A stretch of 64,000 nt of DNA from Paenibacillus sp. MZ04-78.2 (GCF_024213375.1 NZ_JANAVJ010000003.1:1-64000), one strand, 5' to 3'. Numbered from the stretch's first letter, positions 15,405-24,789 are shown. Made by a program: numbers and translations. The notes: a model not told the origin generated them from the letters alone.

Positions 15405-17055
15405 CTAGCTCGCTTTCATTATAGCAGACAGATCGACGGTCCTGCTTTGTCCCCCTTCGTAGAGTACGACGGTTCGCGGCCTGATAACGGTTCCTTGCTC
15501 ATCTCGGTAATCGGCGGCGGAATAGTTCGCGATTACCGTCAAGTCGCTGCCGAACTCCGTGCTTTGCACAAGCCGGTCCGGCGTAAGAATGCGGAAGCCG
15601 GTCATCGGACGGGTGACGGCCTGCTGATGAAACGGCGACCATTCCTTCAAAGTAAGCGGCAATCGCTTTTTTATCCTTCGCCCATTGCTGCTGATCGAGA
15701 TGGTACAGCGGCGGAACGTTATACAGAAACTCTGTCATCATTCGCTCCACGACCGCATCCTTGATTTTGAAGGTACCCCATTCCCAGTGATGCGTCGTAA
15801 TGACCGAATCGTTATAGACCAGCTTGTAAAGCGGCAGCGAATAAGCCGGATTGAGATAAATGCGCTTATACAGCTCCTTCACCGGAACCTGTTTGCGGTA
15901 CCTTTCCGGAATGCCCCCCTGCTTCGAATAGTAGCCGCCCACGTAGTATTCGCTGGACTTGTTGACCCGCATATCCGGATCGCCCCACTTGATCACCGGC
16001 GTCTCTAGACCGTGGGCAAAGGCGATCACCCCGCTGGCAAAATCGTTCCCCGTTTCCGAGCCGACGACCATTTTTTTCTCGTTCGCGATATAGGCCATTC
16101 GCTCCAGTCTGGCTTTCATGTCCTGCTCTTGCGTCGTCGGATGCTCGGGCGAGTAATCGTCGTAGATCTCGCCTGTCGCATCAGCGTCCACGAACCAGGA
16201 GCGGTACGGAATTCCGTCCTGCATAATGCTTTGGACGCGCTGTTTGACAAGCGGAAGCGCCAACGTCGGATTCAGTTTGCGCCCTCTTCCCAGAAAGCCC
16301 TTGACCTTCTCCCCCTCTTTGTTCGTAATCGTCGCTTGCTCGTACAGCGGATCTTGACCGGATATCTGCTTGAATACGGTATCGAACTCCTTCGATCCAT
16401 CCTCCGTATACTGCGCCAGCAGCTGCGAAATCCAAGGATACAGCGGACTTTTCAAGCTGGCTCTCCATTGGGGCCAGTGGATCTCCTCCGGCGTAAGCAG
16501 ATCGTTATTCCACAAATAAATGTGAGGCGCGCCATACAGCTTTTCGATGTCCGGATTCGCCTTCGCTTTCTGCGCAAGCGTGACGATTTCGGGCTTCTCT
16601 TCCAGCACGCTTTTGTACAGTCCGGCGATGTGTACAGGGTCGTTGTCCGCAACATACAGGCGGAAGCCGTACGTTCGATCCGGATTAACGGAAGGAAATT
16701 CGTGGTCGAGCTGAAATTGAATATCATCCTTTGTATCAAAGTGCACCTCTTGATTAAAAGGATGCTTCAGAATATACACCAACGAATATTGCTTCTTGTT
16801 CAGCGCAAAAAAATTCATCGAGAACGACTCGCTCCAAGTCATCGTTTCCCCATCAAGGAACGTCTTCCAGTTCGCATCGCGACCGGGAACGAATTTGCCT
16901 TCCCATAATGGAAGAATATAGCTGTCCGCGCTCACCTTCGGCCACTGGAACCGCCCGCCCCCGTCGATTGAAGCGTGATGTCCAGATAGCCCGGTTTCTT
17001 TTCGAGAGCGACCTTCACCTTCCGTTCGGGATATGTCCATTCCACCTTGTCCGCG
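15405..17055 (-). pseudogene. Glycoside-hydrolase-like protein (GH101/GH129-like), degraded
   Basis: The central frame (about 16950-15650) reads as a TIM-barrel-type hydrolase: FVDADATGEIYDDYSPEHPT has a candidate nucleophile Asp, VVGSETGNDFASGV a candidate acid Glu, and ITTHHWEWG a substrate region. The C-terminus continues in another frame after about 15650 (SPFHQQAVTRPMTGF, then RLVQSTEFGSDLTVIANY). The N-terminus lies in a third frame upstream of about 16960 (DKVEWTYPERKVKVALEKKP), with no start or signal peptide. Hence two frameshifts and a 5' truncation. The family name is a best guess from motif memory. It was probably regulated by the adjacent decayed two-component system. Confidence 0.75.
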
Positions 17056-17167
17056 TGATCCCGGCATCACCCTTACACTTCTTTCCTATTATGGAATCAA
17101 CCCTCCCAACAATGGCGATACTATGGGGCAGTTGAGGATCATTACCTTGAGGATAAGGAGATATGGC

Positions 17168-17875
17168 ATGGCACATATAGTCGATACGTTCATCAGGTCT
17201 GCCGCGGCTTTCATCGTCATGATGATCATTACCCGCATTCTTGGAAAATCGACGATTTCCCGGATGACGTATCATGATTTTGTCGCAACGATTACCTTGG
17301 GCGCGATGACCGCAAATTTATCTCTTAATACATCCATGAACGTATGGCAGGTGCTGATCGGCATCGTCACGTTCAGCGGCATTGCCTATTTGGTGATGGT
17401 TCTGGCGCTTAAGAGCCGGGCGATTCGCAAATGGGTTTCCGGTCGGCCGACCATCCTGATGGAAGACGGCAAAATTTTGGAAAGCAATATGCGCAAGCTG
17501 AAAATGACGATGGACACCTTAAATCAGGAGCTCAGGGAAAAAAATATTTTTAATATCGAAGAAGTCCAGTATGCCGTTCTCGAACTAAACGGGAAGCTTA
17601 CCGTGCTGCGCAAGCCGGAGTACCTGCCCGTGACACGTAAAGATATGAATCTGCAGATGAACAAACAGTCGTTTCCGGTTGAGCTCATGATGGACGGACA
17701 GATCATTTCCGACAATCTGCATCAAAACCATATAACTGAAGAATGGCTTATTTCGCAAGCCAAATCGAGAGGCCTCGCCATCGGGGACATCTGTTACGCC
17801 GTAAAAAGCACGAACGGACAGTTGTATTTCGACCGGTACGATGACCGGATACACCAGCCCGTCGACAAAGAATAA
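17168..17875 (+). CDS. YetF/DUF421 family membrane protein
   Basis: 235 aa, ATG 17168 with AAGGAG 9 nt upstream. Three N-terminal TM helices (FIRSAAAFIVMMIITRIL, DFVATITLGAMTANL, VLIGIVTFSGIAYLVMVLAL) precede a cytoplasmic DUF421 domain with GRPTILMEDGKILESNM and, at the end, VKSTNGQLYFDRYDDR. Family members in Bacillus (YetF, YdfS) are spore- or envelope-associated. No operon partner; the next gene begins 118 bases on. Confidence 0.9.
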   Translation: MAHIVDTFIRSAAAFIVMMIITRILGKSTISRMTYHDFVATITLGAMTANLSLNTSMNVWQVLIGIVTFSGIAYLVMVLALKSRAIRKWVSGRPTILMEDGKILESNMRKLKMTMDTLNQELREKNIFNIEEVQYAVLELNGKLTVLRKPEYLPVTRKDMNLQMNKQSFPVELMMDGQIISDNLHQNHITEEWLISQAKSRGLAIGDICYAVKSTNGQLYFDRYDDRIHQPVDKE

Positions 17876-17993
17876 GCGTCTGCCGACAGGGCGCTTATCC
17901 CGTGCGTTACCGGTTCTTTCGGTGCATGACGAATGGGATTTCGGAGCAATATAGGAAAAGACTGTTACCGCAATCCGAGGAGGATGTCCTGCC

Positions 17994-19406
17994 GTGGTCT
18001 TTTCCAGCTTCGTCTTTCTTTTTGCCTTTCTCCCCCTGGTGCTTCTGCTCTATTTCTGTTCCCCGGACAAGGCCAAAAATGCCGTGCTGCTCGCATTTTC
18101 TTTGCTGTTTTACGCTTGGGGAGAGCCGCTCTGGATTGGGGTTCTGCTTCTGAATGTGGCTGTCGGTTGGGCGGGAGGACTTCTCATCGAACGGGGCCGC
18201 GGCCGACGTATGGCGAAGATTGCATTGATCGCAGCGCTTGTTTTTCAAGTCGGCGTGCTCGTTTATTTCAAATATACCGGCTTTCTTGTGCAGACGCTTC
18301 AGCCTATCATTCCATTTCCTGTGCCGTTTCGCGATCCCGGCCTTCCGATCGGCATCTCCTTCTTCACCTTTCACCTCGTCTCCTACCTGGTCGATGTGTA
18401 CCGGGGAGATGCCCCGGCGCTGCGCTCCTATTCGAAGCTGCTGCTGTATATTTCACTGTTTCCCCAGTTGGTCGCCGGTCCGATTATTCGCTATGCGGAC
18501 GTTCAGGAGCAGCTAAGCCGCCGTCGGATTACGCTTGAGGGATTCAGCTCCGGGATCGCGCGCTTCGTCGTCGGCTTGGGCAAAAAAGTCGTGCTGGCCA
18601 ATACACTTGCCGACATTTCCACCGTTTTCCTCGACGGGGATCTCAGCAAGCTTTCGCTGCTGGGCGCATGGCTTGGCATCGTCCTGTTCACGCTGCAAAT
18701 TTATTTCGATTTCTCCGGGTATTCGGATATGGCGATCGGCCTCGGCCGGATGTTCGGGTTCCATTTCAAGGAAAACTTCAATTACCCCTACATCTCCCGC
18801 AGCGCGAGCGAGTTCTGGAGACGCTGGAACATCTCCGTCGGCCGCTTTTTCCGGGATTACGTCTACATCCCGCTCGGGGGAAACCGCCGCAATCCGGCGT
18901 TCAACCTGTTTGCCGTGTGGTTTCTAACCGGGCTCTGGCACGGCGCCAGCTGGAACTATGTGCTGTGGGGCGTCTATTTTGGCGTTCTCATCGCGATCGA
19001 GCGAAGCTTTCTATTCCGCATCCTGTCGCTGCTTCCCGCCTTTGCCGCCCATATTTATTTTCTGGCTGTCGTCCTGATCGGGTGGGTGTTTTTTTACTTC
19101 GAATCCATCGGCCGCGGGTTGGTTTACTTGCGGGTCATGCTCGGATTCGCACCGGCTCCGTTGGCGAACGCGGAATTGGCGATTCATTTGCAAAACCATT
19201 TGTTCCTGCTGCCGGTCGCCGTCATCGCCGCTACGCCGCTTCCCGCCGTCCTTCACCGGCGGCTTGCGGCACACATGCGCCCCGGCTTCGCGCGCGGTCT
19301 GTACGCGAACACCTTGGTCCCTCTCGCCTGCTTGGCGATCTTAACGGCGTCCGCTTTGCTGCTGGTCGGGAAAACGTATTCCCCCTTCTTCTACTTTAGG
19401 TTCTGA
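17994..19406 (+). CDS. MBOAT O-acyltransferase (AlgI/PatA type)
   Basis: 470 aa, GTG start with GAGGAGG upstream. About ten hydrophobic helices; VVFSSFVFLFAFLPL at the N-terminus and the MBOAT catalytic His in FLTGLWHGASWNYVLWG (about residues 305-321). Such proteins carry acyl groups across the membrane for polysaccharide O-acetylation. The next gene (14 bases downstream) encodes an AlgJ/AlgX-like partner, giving the standard two-component extracellular polysaccharide acetylation pair. Confidence 0.92.
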   Translation: MVFSSFVFLFAFLPLVLLLYFCSPDKAKNAVLLAFSLLFYAWGEPLWIGVLLLNVAVGWAGGLLIERGRGRRMAKIALIAALVFQVGVLVYFKYTGFLVQTLQPIIPFPVPFRDPGLPIGISFFTFHLVSYLVDVYRGDAPALRSYSKLLLYISLFPQLVAGPIIRYADVQEQLSRRRITLEGFSSGIARFVVGLGKKVVLANTLADISTVFLDGDLSKLSLLGAWLGIVLFTLQIYFDFSGYSDMAIGLGRMFGFHFKENFNYPYISRSASEFWRRWNISVGRFFRDYVYIPLGGNRRNPAFNLFAVWFLTGLWHGASWNYVLWGVYFGVLIAIERSFLFRILSLLPAFAAHIYFLAVVLIGWVFFYFESIGRGLVYLRVMLGFAPAPLANAELAIHLQNHLFLLPVAVIAATPLPAVLHRRLAAHMRPGFARGLYANTLVPLACLAILTASALLLVGKTYSPFFYFRF

Positions 19407-19419
19407 TCGGAGGCTTGCC

Positions 19420-20775
19420 ATGCGTTTCGGACATTGGCTGCAAATCGGATTATTTCTCTCGTTCTTATGCGCCGGGACGGTTTCCTCGCTCTATGCCTTC
19501 GGCTTGAACCATGCCGTCTCGGAGACGGAAAACCGGGCCCTGGCTTCGCTCCCTCGCTGGTCAATTGGCGAAGTGAAGTCCGGCACGTATTTCCGCCAGT
19601 TGGAAAATTATTGGGCAGACCACGTCGCTTATCGCGACTCCTTGGTCAGCGCCGGCCAAAAGCTTGCCTCTTGGCGGGGCTTGTCAGGCGGGGAGCATGC
19701 CGTCCTGATCGCATCCCAAGCGAACAATACGGGCGGGGCGAACGCTGTCCCTGCCCAGGAGCCGACCGCCTCCGCTTCTTCGATTGAAGCCGCCCCCCGG
19801 ACAACGGTCCCCGAGGCCCCGCGTGCCGTCGAAGGCGCGTCTCAAGAGGCCTCCGCATCCAAGGAGAAGGGACGCGTCATCGGAAAAGTGCTGGTCGTAG
19901 GCAACAAAGCGGTGAATCTGTTTACCTACGATGCTGCCGCCGGACAAGCCTATGCCGATACCGTAAACCGGTTCCGCGACGAATTCTCGCTCGCGTTGGG
20001 CGGCGAAGCAACCACCTTCGTGCTTCTTGCGCCAACGGCAGCGGAATGGGTGTCCGGAGCCTCGCTGCAATCGTTGTCGGACTCCCAGCGCCAAACGATC
20101 GAGGATGTCTACAAGCGGCTTCATCCGCAAGTGAAGACGATTGACGCATGGTCCTCCCTGAACGCCCACAAGCAGGAGCCTCTGTACTTCCGTACGGATC
20201 ATCACTGGACCGCGACCGGGGCCTACTACGCTTACGAGGCTTTGATGAGTGCGCAAGGCGTCCCGCCCGTCCCGCTAGCCCGCTATGAAACGGAGAACGT
20301 AACGGGCTTTCTCGGCTCTTTATATTCCGCGACCTTGAGCTCCCGGCTTCAGAAGGTTCCAGATACCCTTGTGCTGTACAAGCCGTTCGTCAAGCACGAA
20401 TATGCGGTGCATTACGCCGCTCCGCTGCGGATGGAGCTGTTGGACAAGAGCCATGCGGCCAAAAAGAACAAATACCGGATCTTTCTGAGCGGCGACCGGC
20501 CTTGGGGCCTCATTAAGACCGAAGCCGGGAGCGACCGCCGGGTCGCCGTCGTCAAAGATTCGTACGGCAATGCGCTGATTCCTTTTTTGCTCCCGCACTA
20601 TAATGAAATTTACATCATCGATCCGCGCCAGTTCGACCAGCCGCTCGTTCCTTTTTTGAAAAAGCGCCAAATCCGCGAGCTGTTGTTCCTCAACAATACG
20701 GAAGTCGCGATGTACGACGGCTTTTCGCAGCAAATCGGCAAGCTGCTGACGCCTCCTCGGGCGGCGGCAAAATAA
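19420..20775 (+). CDS. AlgJ/AlgX-like DHHW-family O-acetyltransferase
   Basis: 451 aa with an N-terminal signal anchor. SGNH/DHHW-type motifs: YFRTDHHWTATGAYYAYEAL (the DHHW motif) and VAVVKDSYGNALIPFLLPHY with the likely nucleophile Ser. A low-complexity Ala/Glu/Ser-rich insert (PAQEPTASASSIEAAP and following, about residues 108-145) links the N-terminal and catalytic parts. Works with the MBOAT protein upstream, accepting the acetyl group on the outside and placing it on an extracellular or cell-wall polymer; the polymer is unknown. Confidence 0.9.
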   Translation: MRFGHWLQIGLFLSFLCAGTVSSLYAFGLNHAVSETENRALASLPRWSIGEVKSGTYFRQLENYWADHVAYRDSLVSAGQKLASWRGLSGGEHAVLIASQANNTGGANAVPAQEPTASASSIEAAPRTTVPEAPRAVEGASQEASASKEKGRVIGKVLVVGNKAVNLFTYDAAAGQAYADTVNRFRDEFSLALGGEATTFVLLAPTAAEWVSGASLQSLSDSQRQTIEDVYKRLHPQVKTIDAWSSLNAHKQEPLYFRTDHHWTATGAYYAYEALMSAQGVPPVPLARYETENVTGFLGSLYSATLSSRLQKVPDTLVLYKPFVKHEYAVHYAAPLRMELLDKSHAAKKNKYRIFLSGDRPWGLIKTEAGSDRRVAVVKDSYGNALIPFLLPHYNEIYIIDPRQFDQPLVPFLKKRQIRELLFLNNTEVAMYDGFSQQIGKLLTPPRAAAK

Positions 20776-20820
20776 TGCCCCAGAGCATGCCTTTGAGTCC
20801 CCCGGTAGCCGTTCAACGAG

Positions 20821-20850
20821 TTGATGCCCGGCTTCGCTGTACTATATAAT
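20821..20850 (+). promoter_or_regulatory. Promoter of the SMI1-like gene
   Basis: TTGATG (20821-20826), 18-nt spacer, TATAAT (20845-20850), 45 bases before the start codon. Confidence 0.6.
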
Positions 20851-20895
20851 AAGCTGACATCAAATCAAGCAGCGAACGATTGGGGGAAATCGGCA

Positions 20896-21483
20896 ATGTG
20901 GAGCAACGTGTTTGAGGAGCAATATCGTAAGCTGGAAGGAGCGACGCAAGACGAGCTTGACCGCTTGGTAAAAACGTGGAACGAGAAGCTTTCGCCGCAA
21001 GAAATCGCCGGGATTGTGGAACGTCAGAAAAATCCTTTTCCTGCGAATCATCCGCTTCATGCGGAATACAAGCCCTTCGATCCGTCGTTGTGGGACCTGC
21101 CGCAGAAAAAGCTGCCTGACAGCTATTTGGACTTTTTGCGCTATTCGAATGGCGGGGAGTTTATGACCGGCGACCGCTATTTTCAATTTTTCGGCACGAA
21201 GGAATTGAGAGAATACAACTTGGCGTACCTATTCCCCGAATTCATGACCGGCTCCGTCTCTATCGGGATGGACGGCTGCGGGAATCATTATATTTTGGAT
21301 ATGAGAGAGGACATGATCGAGGGCGAGTACCCGATCTTGGCGGCGCATTCCGGCACTCTGGGCTATGAGGATGAGGAAGGTTTTATTACATGCAAGCAAG
21401 TAGCCCGTTCGTTTCCGGAGCTGTGCAAGGGAACCACGTCGATAGATGAGGAACTGCATGAAGACTACGTTGTTCATGAATGA
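20896..21483 (+). CDS. SMI1/KNR4 (SUKH-type) family protein
   Basis: 195 aa, ATG 20896 preceded by a GGGGG-type SD and by a promoter inside the longer open frame. Core features: LPDSYLDFLRYSNGGEFMTG (the conserved LP..Y..FL...NGG of SMI1/KNR4) and GMDGCGNHYILDM. SUKH domains often act as immunity proteins to nuclease or polymorphic toxins; no toxin gene is recognisable beside it, so this is inference from the superfamily. A 44-codon gene overlaps its end. Confidence 0.85.
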   Translation: MWSNVFEEQYRKLEGATQDELDRLVKTWNEKLSPQEIAGIVERQKNPFPANHPLHAEYKPFDPSLWDLPQKKLPDSYLDFLRYSNGGEFMTGDRYFQFFGTKELREYNLAYLFPEFMTGSVSIGMDGCGNHYILDMREDMIEGEYPILAAHSGTLGYEDEEGFITCKQVARSFPELCKGTTSIDEELHEDYVVHE

Positions 21484-21592
21484 CTTTGATACGTTCTATC
21501 GCTATGATCCGATTGCCATTACGGAACAGATCGACCTCTTCGTGAACATGCTGCTTACAAGAACCGCAGAGAACAAGGCGAAAAAGAACTGA
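21458..21592 (+). CDS. Small overlapping protein, 44 aa
   Basis: ATG 21458 with GAGGAA 5 nt upstream; overlaps the SMI1 gene by 26 bases in another frame. The product (FMNDFDTFYRYDPIAITEQI, then LFVNMLLTRTAENKAKKN) ends 20 bases before a strong terminator. Hydrophilic with a helical C-terminus; no family recognised. Translational coupling suggests it is made with the SMI1 protein. Confidence 0.5.
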   Translation: MKTTLFMNDFDTFYRYDPIAITEQIDLFVNMLLTRTAENKAKKN

Positions 21593-21610
21593 GACAGCCT
21601 GTTCGTCACA

Positions 21611-21657
21611 AAAATCGACCGTTTCCTTTGCCGGAACGGTCGATTTGCTTATTTTTT
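21611..21657 (+). terminator. Terminator of the SMI1 operon
   Basis: AAATCGACCGTT and AACGGTCGATTT form a 12-bp perfect stem around a 10-nt loop, then GCTTATTTTTT. Confidence 0.85.
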
Positions 21658-21780
21658 GAGCCCTTCCACCAATAAGGCAATGACCGTCATTGTCTCCTCC
21701 AGCGCTTGCCGCTGATCCGGCATCTGCGCAATCCACAGCGCCGATTCGTTCAGTGCGCCAGACAACTTTTGCCCACTAAC
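21649..21780 (-). pseudogene. TetR-family regulator, C-terminal remnant
   Basis: The minus strand carries about 43 codons ending at 21649 with LSGALNESALWIAQMPDQRQ, then ALEETMTVIALLVEGLKK, the usual last two helices of a TetR regulator. No HTH or start codon precedes it; its 5' boundary lies at the promoter of the divergent, intact TetR gene. Probably the tail of an ancestral paralogous or replaced regulator gene. Confidence 0.6.
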
Positions 21781-21783
21781 AAC

Positions 21784-21812
21784 TTGAAAACGACAGTCAT
21801 GTCGTTTATAAT
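21784..21812 (+). promoter_or_regulatory. TetR promoter with operator copy 1
   Basis: TTGAAA (21784-21789), 17-nt spacer, TATAAT (21807-21812). The palindrome AAACGACA-GTC-ATGTCGTTT-like (21788-21807, ACGACA facing TGTCGT) fills the spacer, as expected of an autorepressed TetR gene. Confidence 0.8.
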
Positions 21813-21826
21813 AGCCTTGCAGACAA

Positions 21827-21846
21827 AAACGACATTCATGTCTTTT
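21827..21846 (+). promoter_or_regulatory. TetR operator copy 2
   Basis: AAACGACATTCATGTCTTTT repeats copy 1 with 17 of 20 bases the same, 39 bases downstream centre to centre and before the SD. Two sites suggest cooperative autorepression. Confidence 0.7.
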
Positions 21847-21871
21847 TTATTATCAGGAGGAGCTGATCCCC

Positions 21872-22495
21872 TTGTCTCCCAGAGTAAGCGAGCAGTACAA
21901 AAAGGATAAAAAGCATGAGCTGCTGCAAGCGGCAAGGCACGTGTTTATCCGGGAGGGCTACACGCAGGCGACGATGCAATCGATTTTGAACGAAGCCGGA
22001 GTATCCAGAGGCGCGCTGTATTCCTACTTCGACAATATCGAGCACGCGTTTATCGAAGTGCTGCAATTTGACGATCGGCAGGACATCCTCTTCTTTGAGT
22101 TGGCCGAATCCTCGCCGCTCTGGCCTCAGCTAACCGTCTGGGTCAACCGTCAGCGGCACAGCCTGAAGACAGTCGGGCAAACGCTGCTGCTGGCCAAGGC
22201 GGAGTTTTTTCTGTCCCCCGGATACAGGCAGAATAAAGAAAGCTTCCCGTACATCGCGCAGCGTTACTTGCAAATTAAGGAGGCTATCGAGTCGGTCGTC
22301 GTCAAAGGGACGGAGCGGGGAGAATTCCGGCCCCGACTTTCTCCGGAAGCGGTCGCTTTATATTTTGTTTCGTTTATGGACGGCTTGATGCTGAATACGT
22401 TCCAACTCGGAGCGGAAATAACCCTTGTCGACGATCAGTTAACCGTCTTCCTCTTCTCGCTGAAAGAAATGCTTTGCCCGATTGACCGGATTTAG
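21872..22495 (+). CDS. TetR-family regulator (autoregulated)
   Basis: 207 aa from TTG 21872 with AGGAGG 10 nt upstream. N-terminal HTH: ELLQAARHVFIREGYTQATM, then GVSRGALYSYFDNIEHAF (typical TetR helix 2-3). The C-terminal ligand domain is unremarkable. Two identical-type palindromes overlie its promoter. No transporter or enzyme gene follows in an operon (the next gene is a GNAT 38 bases downstream, which could be its target). Ligand unknown. Confidence 0.9.
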   Translation: MSPRVSEQYKKDKKHELLQAARHVFIREGYTQATMQSILNEAGVSRGALYSYFDNIEHAFIEVLQFDDRQDILFFELAESSPLWPQLTVWVNRQRHSLKTVGQTLLLAKAEFFLSPGYRQNKESFPYIAQRYLQIKEAIESVVVKGTERGEFRPRLSPEAVALYFVSFMDGLMLNTFQLGAEITLVDDQLTVFLFSLKEMLCPIDRI

Positions 22496-22533
22496 ATTTC
22501 ACTATCCATCCTACCTTAAAAGGAGTGCTTGCT

Positions 22534-23106
22534 ATGTTGTTCGAATCTGAAAGAATCGTCTTTAGAAAAGCTACGGCGGACGATGCGGAGCTGTATCATG
22601 CGTGGAGAAACGATCCGGAGGTGATGCGTTCGACCAGTCCTTCGCTCGATATTTACGATCTCGAAGAGACGCGGCAATTCGTGCATCAAGTCATCCTGGG
22701 CTCCGTCTCCTCCAAAAGCTACATTCTGGTCGACAAAACCTCGGCAACGCCGTTCGGGATTACATCATTAATCCATATCGATCCCAAAAACCGGAATGCC
22801 GAATGCATCATCGATATCGGCAACAAAGCTTATTGGGGGAAAGGCTACGGAACCGAGGCCTTAAAGCTGCTGCTTGACTATGCGTTCCTGGAGCTGAACC
22901 TGCATCGGGTCTCGTTAAGAGTATTTTCCTTCAATGAGAGAGCGATCAAGCTTTATGAAAAATTAGGCTTCCGGCGGGAAGGAATCTCCCGGCAAAGCTT
23001 GTTCAGGGAAGGCGCTTGGCACGACATTATTCATATGGGGCTGCTTCAGCATGAGTATGGCAACGACTGCCCCGATGATTTCGGAGCAGCCGTCAAGAAT
23101 GCTTGA
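22534..23106 (+). CDS. GNAT N-acetyltransferase (RimJ/RimL type)
   Basis: 190 aa, ATG 22534 with AAAAGGAG upstream. Acetyl-CoA-binding motif in GKGYGTEALKLLLDYAF (motif A), with LNLHRVSLRVFSFNERAIKLYEKLGFRREG (motif B) typical of RimJ/SpeG-like acetyltransferases; residue order fits a protein or polyamine acetylase. It follows the TetR gene by 38 bases and may be co-transcribed. Confidence 0.88.
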   Translation: MLFESERIVFRKATADDAELYHAWRNDPEVMRSTSPSLDIYDLEETRQFVHQVILGSVSSKSYILVDKTSATPFGITSLIHIDPKNRNAECIIDIGNKAYWGKGYGTEALKLLLDYAFLELNLHRVSLRVFSFNERAIKLYEKLGFRREGISRQSLFREGAWHDIIHMGLLQHEYGNDCPDDFGAAVKNA

Positions 23107-23118
23107 CCGGACCGGTCA
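23104..23118. terminator. Compact palindrome at the convergent gene ends
   Basis: TGACCGG-A-CCGGTCA overlaps the GNAT stop codon and is followed by CTTTTCG. A 5-bp stem (TGACC/GGTCA) with loop GGACC could act as a weak bidirectional terminator between genes ending at 23106 and 23134. Confidence 0.4.
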
Positions 23119-23133
23119 CTTTTCGCGCTGAAT

Positions 23134-24789
23134 TTAATTTATCTTTAATTCCACCCTGCGGCTGCCATCCTTGAAGTGATAGAACCCCGGGCTCAGCTCC
23201 AGTTTACCCGGCTTGGACAGCAGTCCGGGGTACCGGTCCACTTTCTTGCTTGTGCCGTTACCGCCGGGAGGCGTCGGATTCATCTCAGGATAAACGATGT
23301 CTACATCCCGCTTCACAGAAGTTTGGTAGATCACGATAAAATCCGGATCGGTCGAATACGATTCGACGACCAGATCGTCGCCCTCCTTGTAATACGTAAA
23401 CGTGACCGGAAACTGGTCCAGCTTCGTGTCGATCGTCCGCTTCGTATCGGACGGAGTCTCTAGCGGCTGCCACGCCTTGGAACATCTCGTGATGCGGGCA
23501 TCGGACAGCAGCAGCTTCATCGGCGCCTGGGACAAATCCTTGGACCATTCCGGCAGCTGGAAACGGAAATACCCGCCGCTTTTTTCCGTGGACCAGCTTC
23601 CGCCATTAATTGTTTTACCGTTAAGCATAAGCTGCTTGGTATCGTAATATACCGATTCCAGATCAGGGGATTTGGTTTTCAGCTTATCGTCGTACAACAG
23701 ACGGACTTCCAGCGGCGTCACGACAAGCTCTTTCAAACCCATATCCGAATCGTTAGCAAAAGCCGCCGGATCAAGCGGTTTGCGAAACATCGCCTGGCTC
23801 GCTTTCCTGCCATCGGCTTCAAACGACGCATCCCACGTCCCCGAGAGCGTTTGGATAACGTCCAGATGAGTAAAGTACAGCTTGGCGCTATTCAGCTCCG
23901 GATTTGGCAGACGGAAGATGTCCTGCCGGAGTTGAATCCCCGATTTCTCCGTCGGCAATGTCGCGGAATAACTCGATTTTACCCGTTTCTCCCCTACTTT
24001 AAGGAACATCCCCGGATGCGAATTACTATCCTCCGGCCCGCTGATCGGAATTTCGTAGCGCAGCGTCAGCACGCCGTTTTCCGTTGCCGTTGAAACGACC
24101 TGCAGCGTTCCGAAACGGGTCCGGCTGTCCACACGGTCGCCATCCTTTAACAACATCGGGCTGGCGTCAAGCTCCGTATCTTTGTATTTATAAAAAACAA
24201 GATTTTTAAGCGACAGCTTAAGCTGTTCCCGCTTATTTCCCAGTCCGTTGTCCGTTTCCAGCAGCCCGATCATTCGGTTCGGCAAGGTGTCCTTGCGGAT
24301 CAAGGCTTTCAAAGGCATGGCTTCGCCTCGGAGATTCGTTAACGTCTGGTGCTCGAAGTCGACGTGGTCATAGTCCGGTAAAGACGGAACGTCGAAGGTA
24401 AACATGACATCCAGCCGCTGGTCGTCCGTAACCACGCCATGAAGAGCTAAAGATGCGCCGGCCGATGTTACGGTGATGTCCAGCGGGTTGCCGAAGCCTG
24501 ACTCCATCGCGGTCGTAACGCCTAATCGGTCAAACAGCACCGGCCAGCCCATCGATACACCTGCAACCACGGGTGCAGCCACAATGACCGAGGATGCCGC
24601 GATAGCCAAAGGGATAAGACGCTTCCGGCTGCGGGTCAAATTTCTGCCACTTGGCGCTGCCGAACTATTTTGCTGATTCGTATTGGCTTGTTTCGCTTGA
24701 ATTCTTTCCCACATCGCTTCAAAATCCGGAAGCTTAGGACGTTCCTTGCGCACCAGCTCCAGCAATTGCTCTTCCGTCAGCTTATTCAA
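23134..24789 (-). CDS. Anti-sigma factor-like DUF4179 protein
   Basis: 551 aa. N-terminal cytoplasmic part (EEQLLELVRKERPKLPDFEAMWERI), a basic stretch, one TM helix (LIPLAIAASSVIVAAPVVAGV, residues about 57-77) and a large extracellular DUF4179/DUF5643-type region (DITVTSAGASLALHGVVTDD). Starts with TTG 24789 and overlaps the sigma gene by 8 bases, so the pair is co-translated. By family it sequesters the cognate ECF sigma factor at the membrane; signal unknown. Confidence 0.85.
   Translation of the reverse strand: MNKLTEEQLLELVRKERPKLPDFEAMWERIQAKQANTNQQNSSAAPSGRNLTRSRKRLIPLAIAASSVIVAAPVVAGVSMGWPVLFDRLGVTTAMESGFGNPLDITVTSAGASLALHGVVTDDQRLDVMFTFDVPSLPDYDHVDFEHQTLTNLRGEAMPLKALIRKDTLPNRMIGLLETDNGLGNKREQLKLSLKNLVFYKYKDTELDASPMLLKDGDRVDSRTRFGTLQVVSTATENGVLTLRYEIPISGPEDSNSHPGMFLKVGEKRVKSSYSATLPTEKSGIQLRQDIFRLPNPELNSAKLYFTHLDVIQTLSGTWDASFEADGRKASQAMFRKPLDPAAFANDSDMGLKELVVTPLEVRLLYDDKLKTKSPDLESVYYDTKQLMLNGKTINGGSWSTEKSGGYFRFQLPEWSKDLSQAPMKLLLSDARITRCSKAWQPLETPSDTKRTIDTKLDQFPVTFTYYKEGDDLVVESYSTDPDFIVIYQTSVKRDVDIVYPEMNPTPPGGNGTSKKVDRYPGLLSKPGKLELSPGFYHFKDGSRRVELKIN

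Noticed and set aside
16012-16908. 298-codon plus-strand open frame
   Set aside because: Antisense shadow of the degraded glycoside hydrolase; Arg-rich and without family features.
20896-21592. Toxin-immunity pair (SMI1 with the 44-aa overlapping protein)
   Set aside because: The small protein has no toxin features and no nuclease or polymorphic toxin is near.
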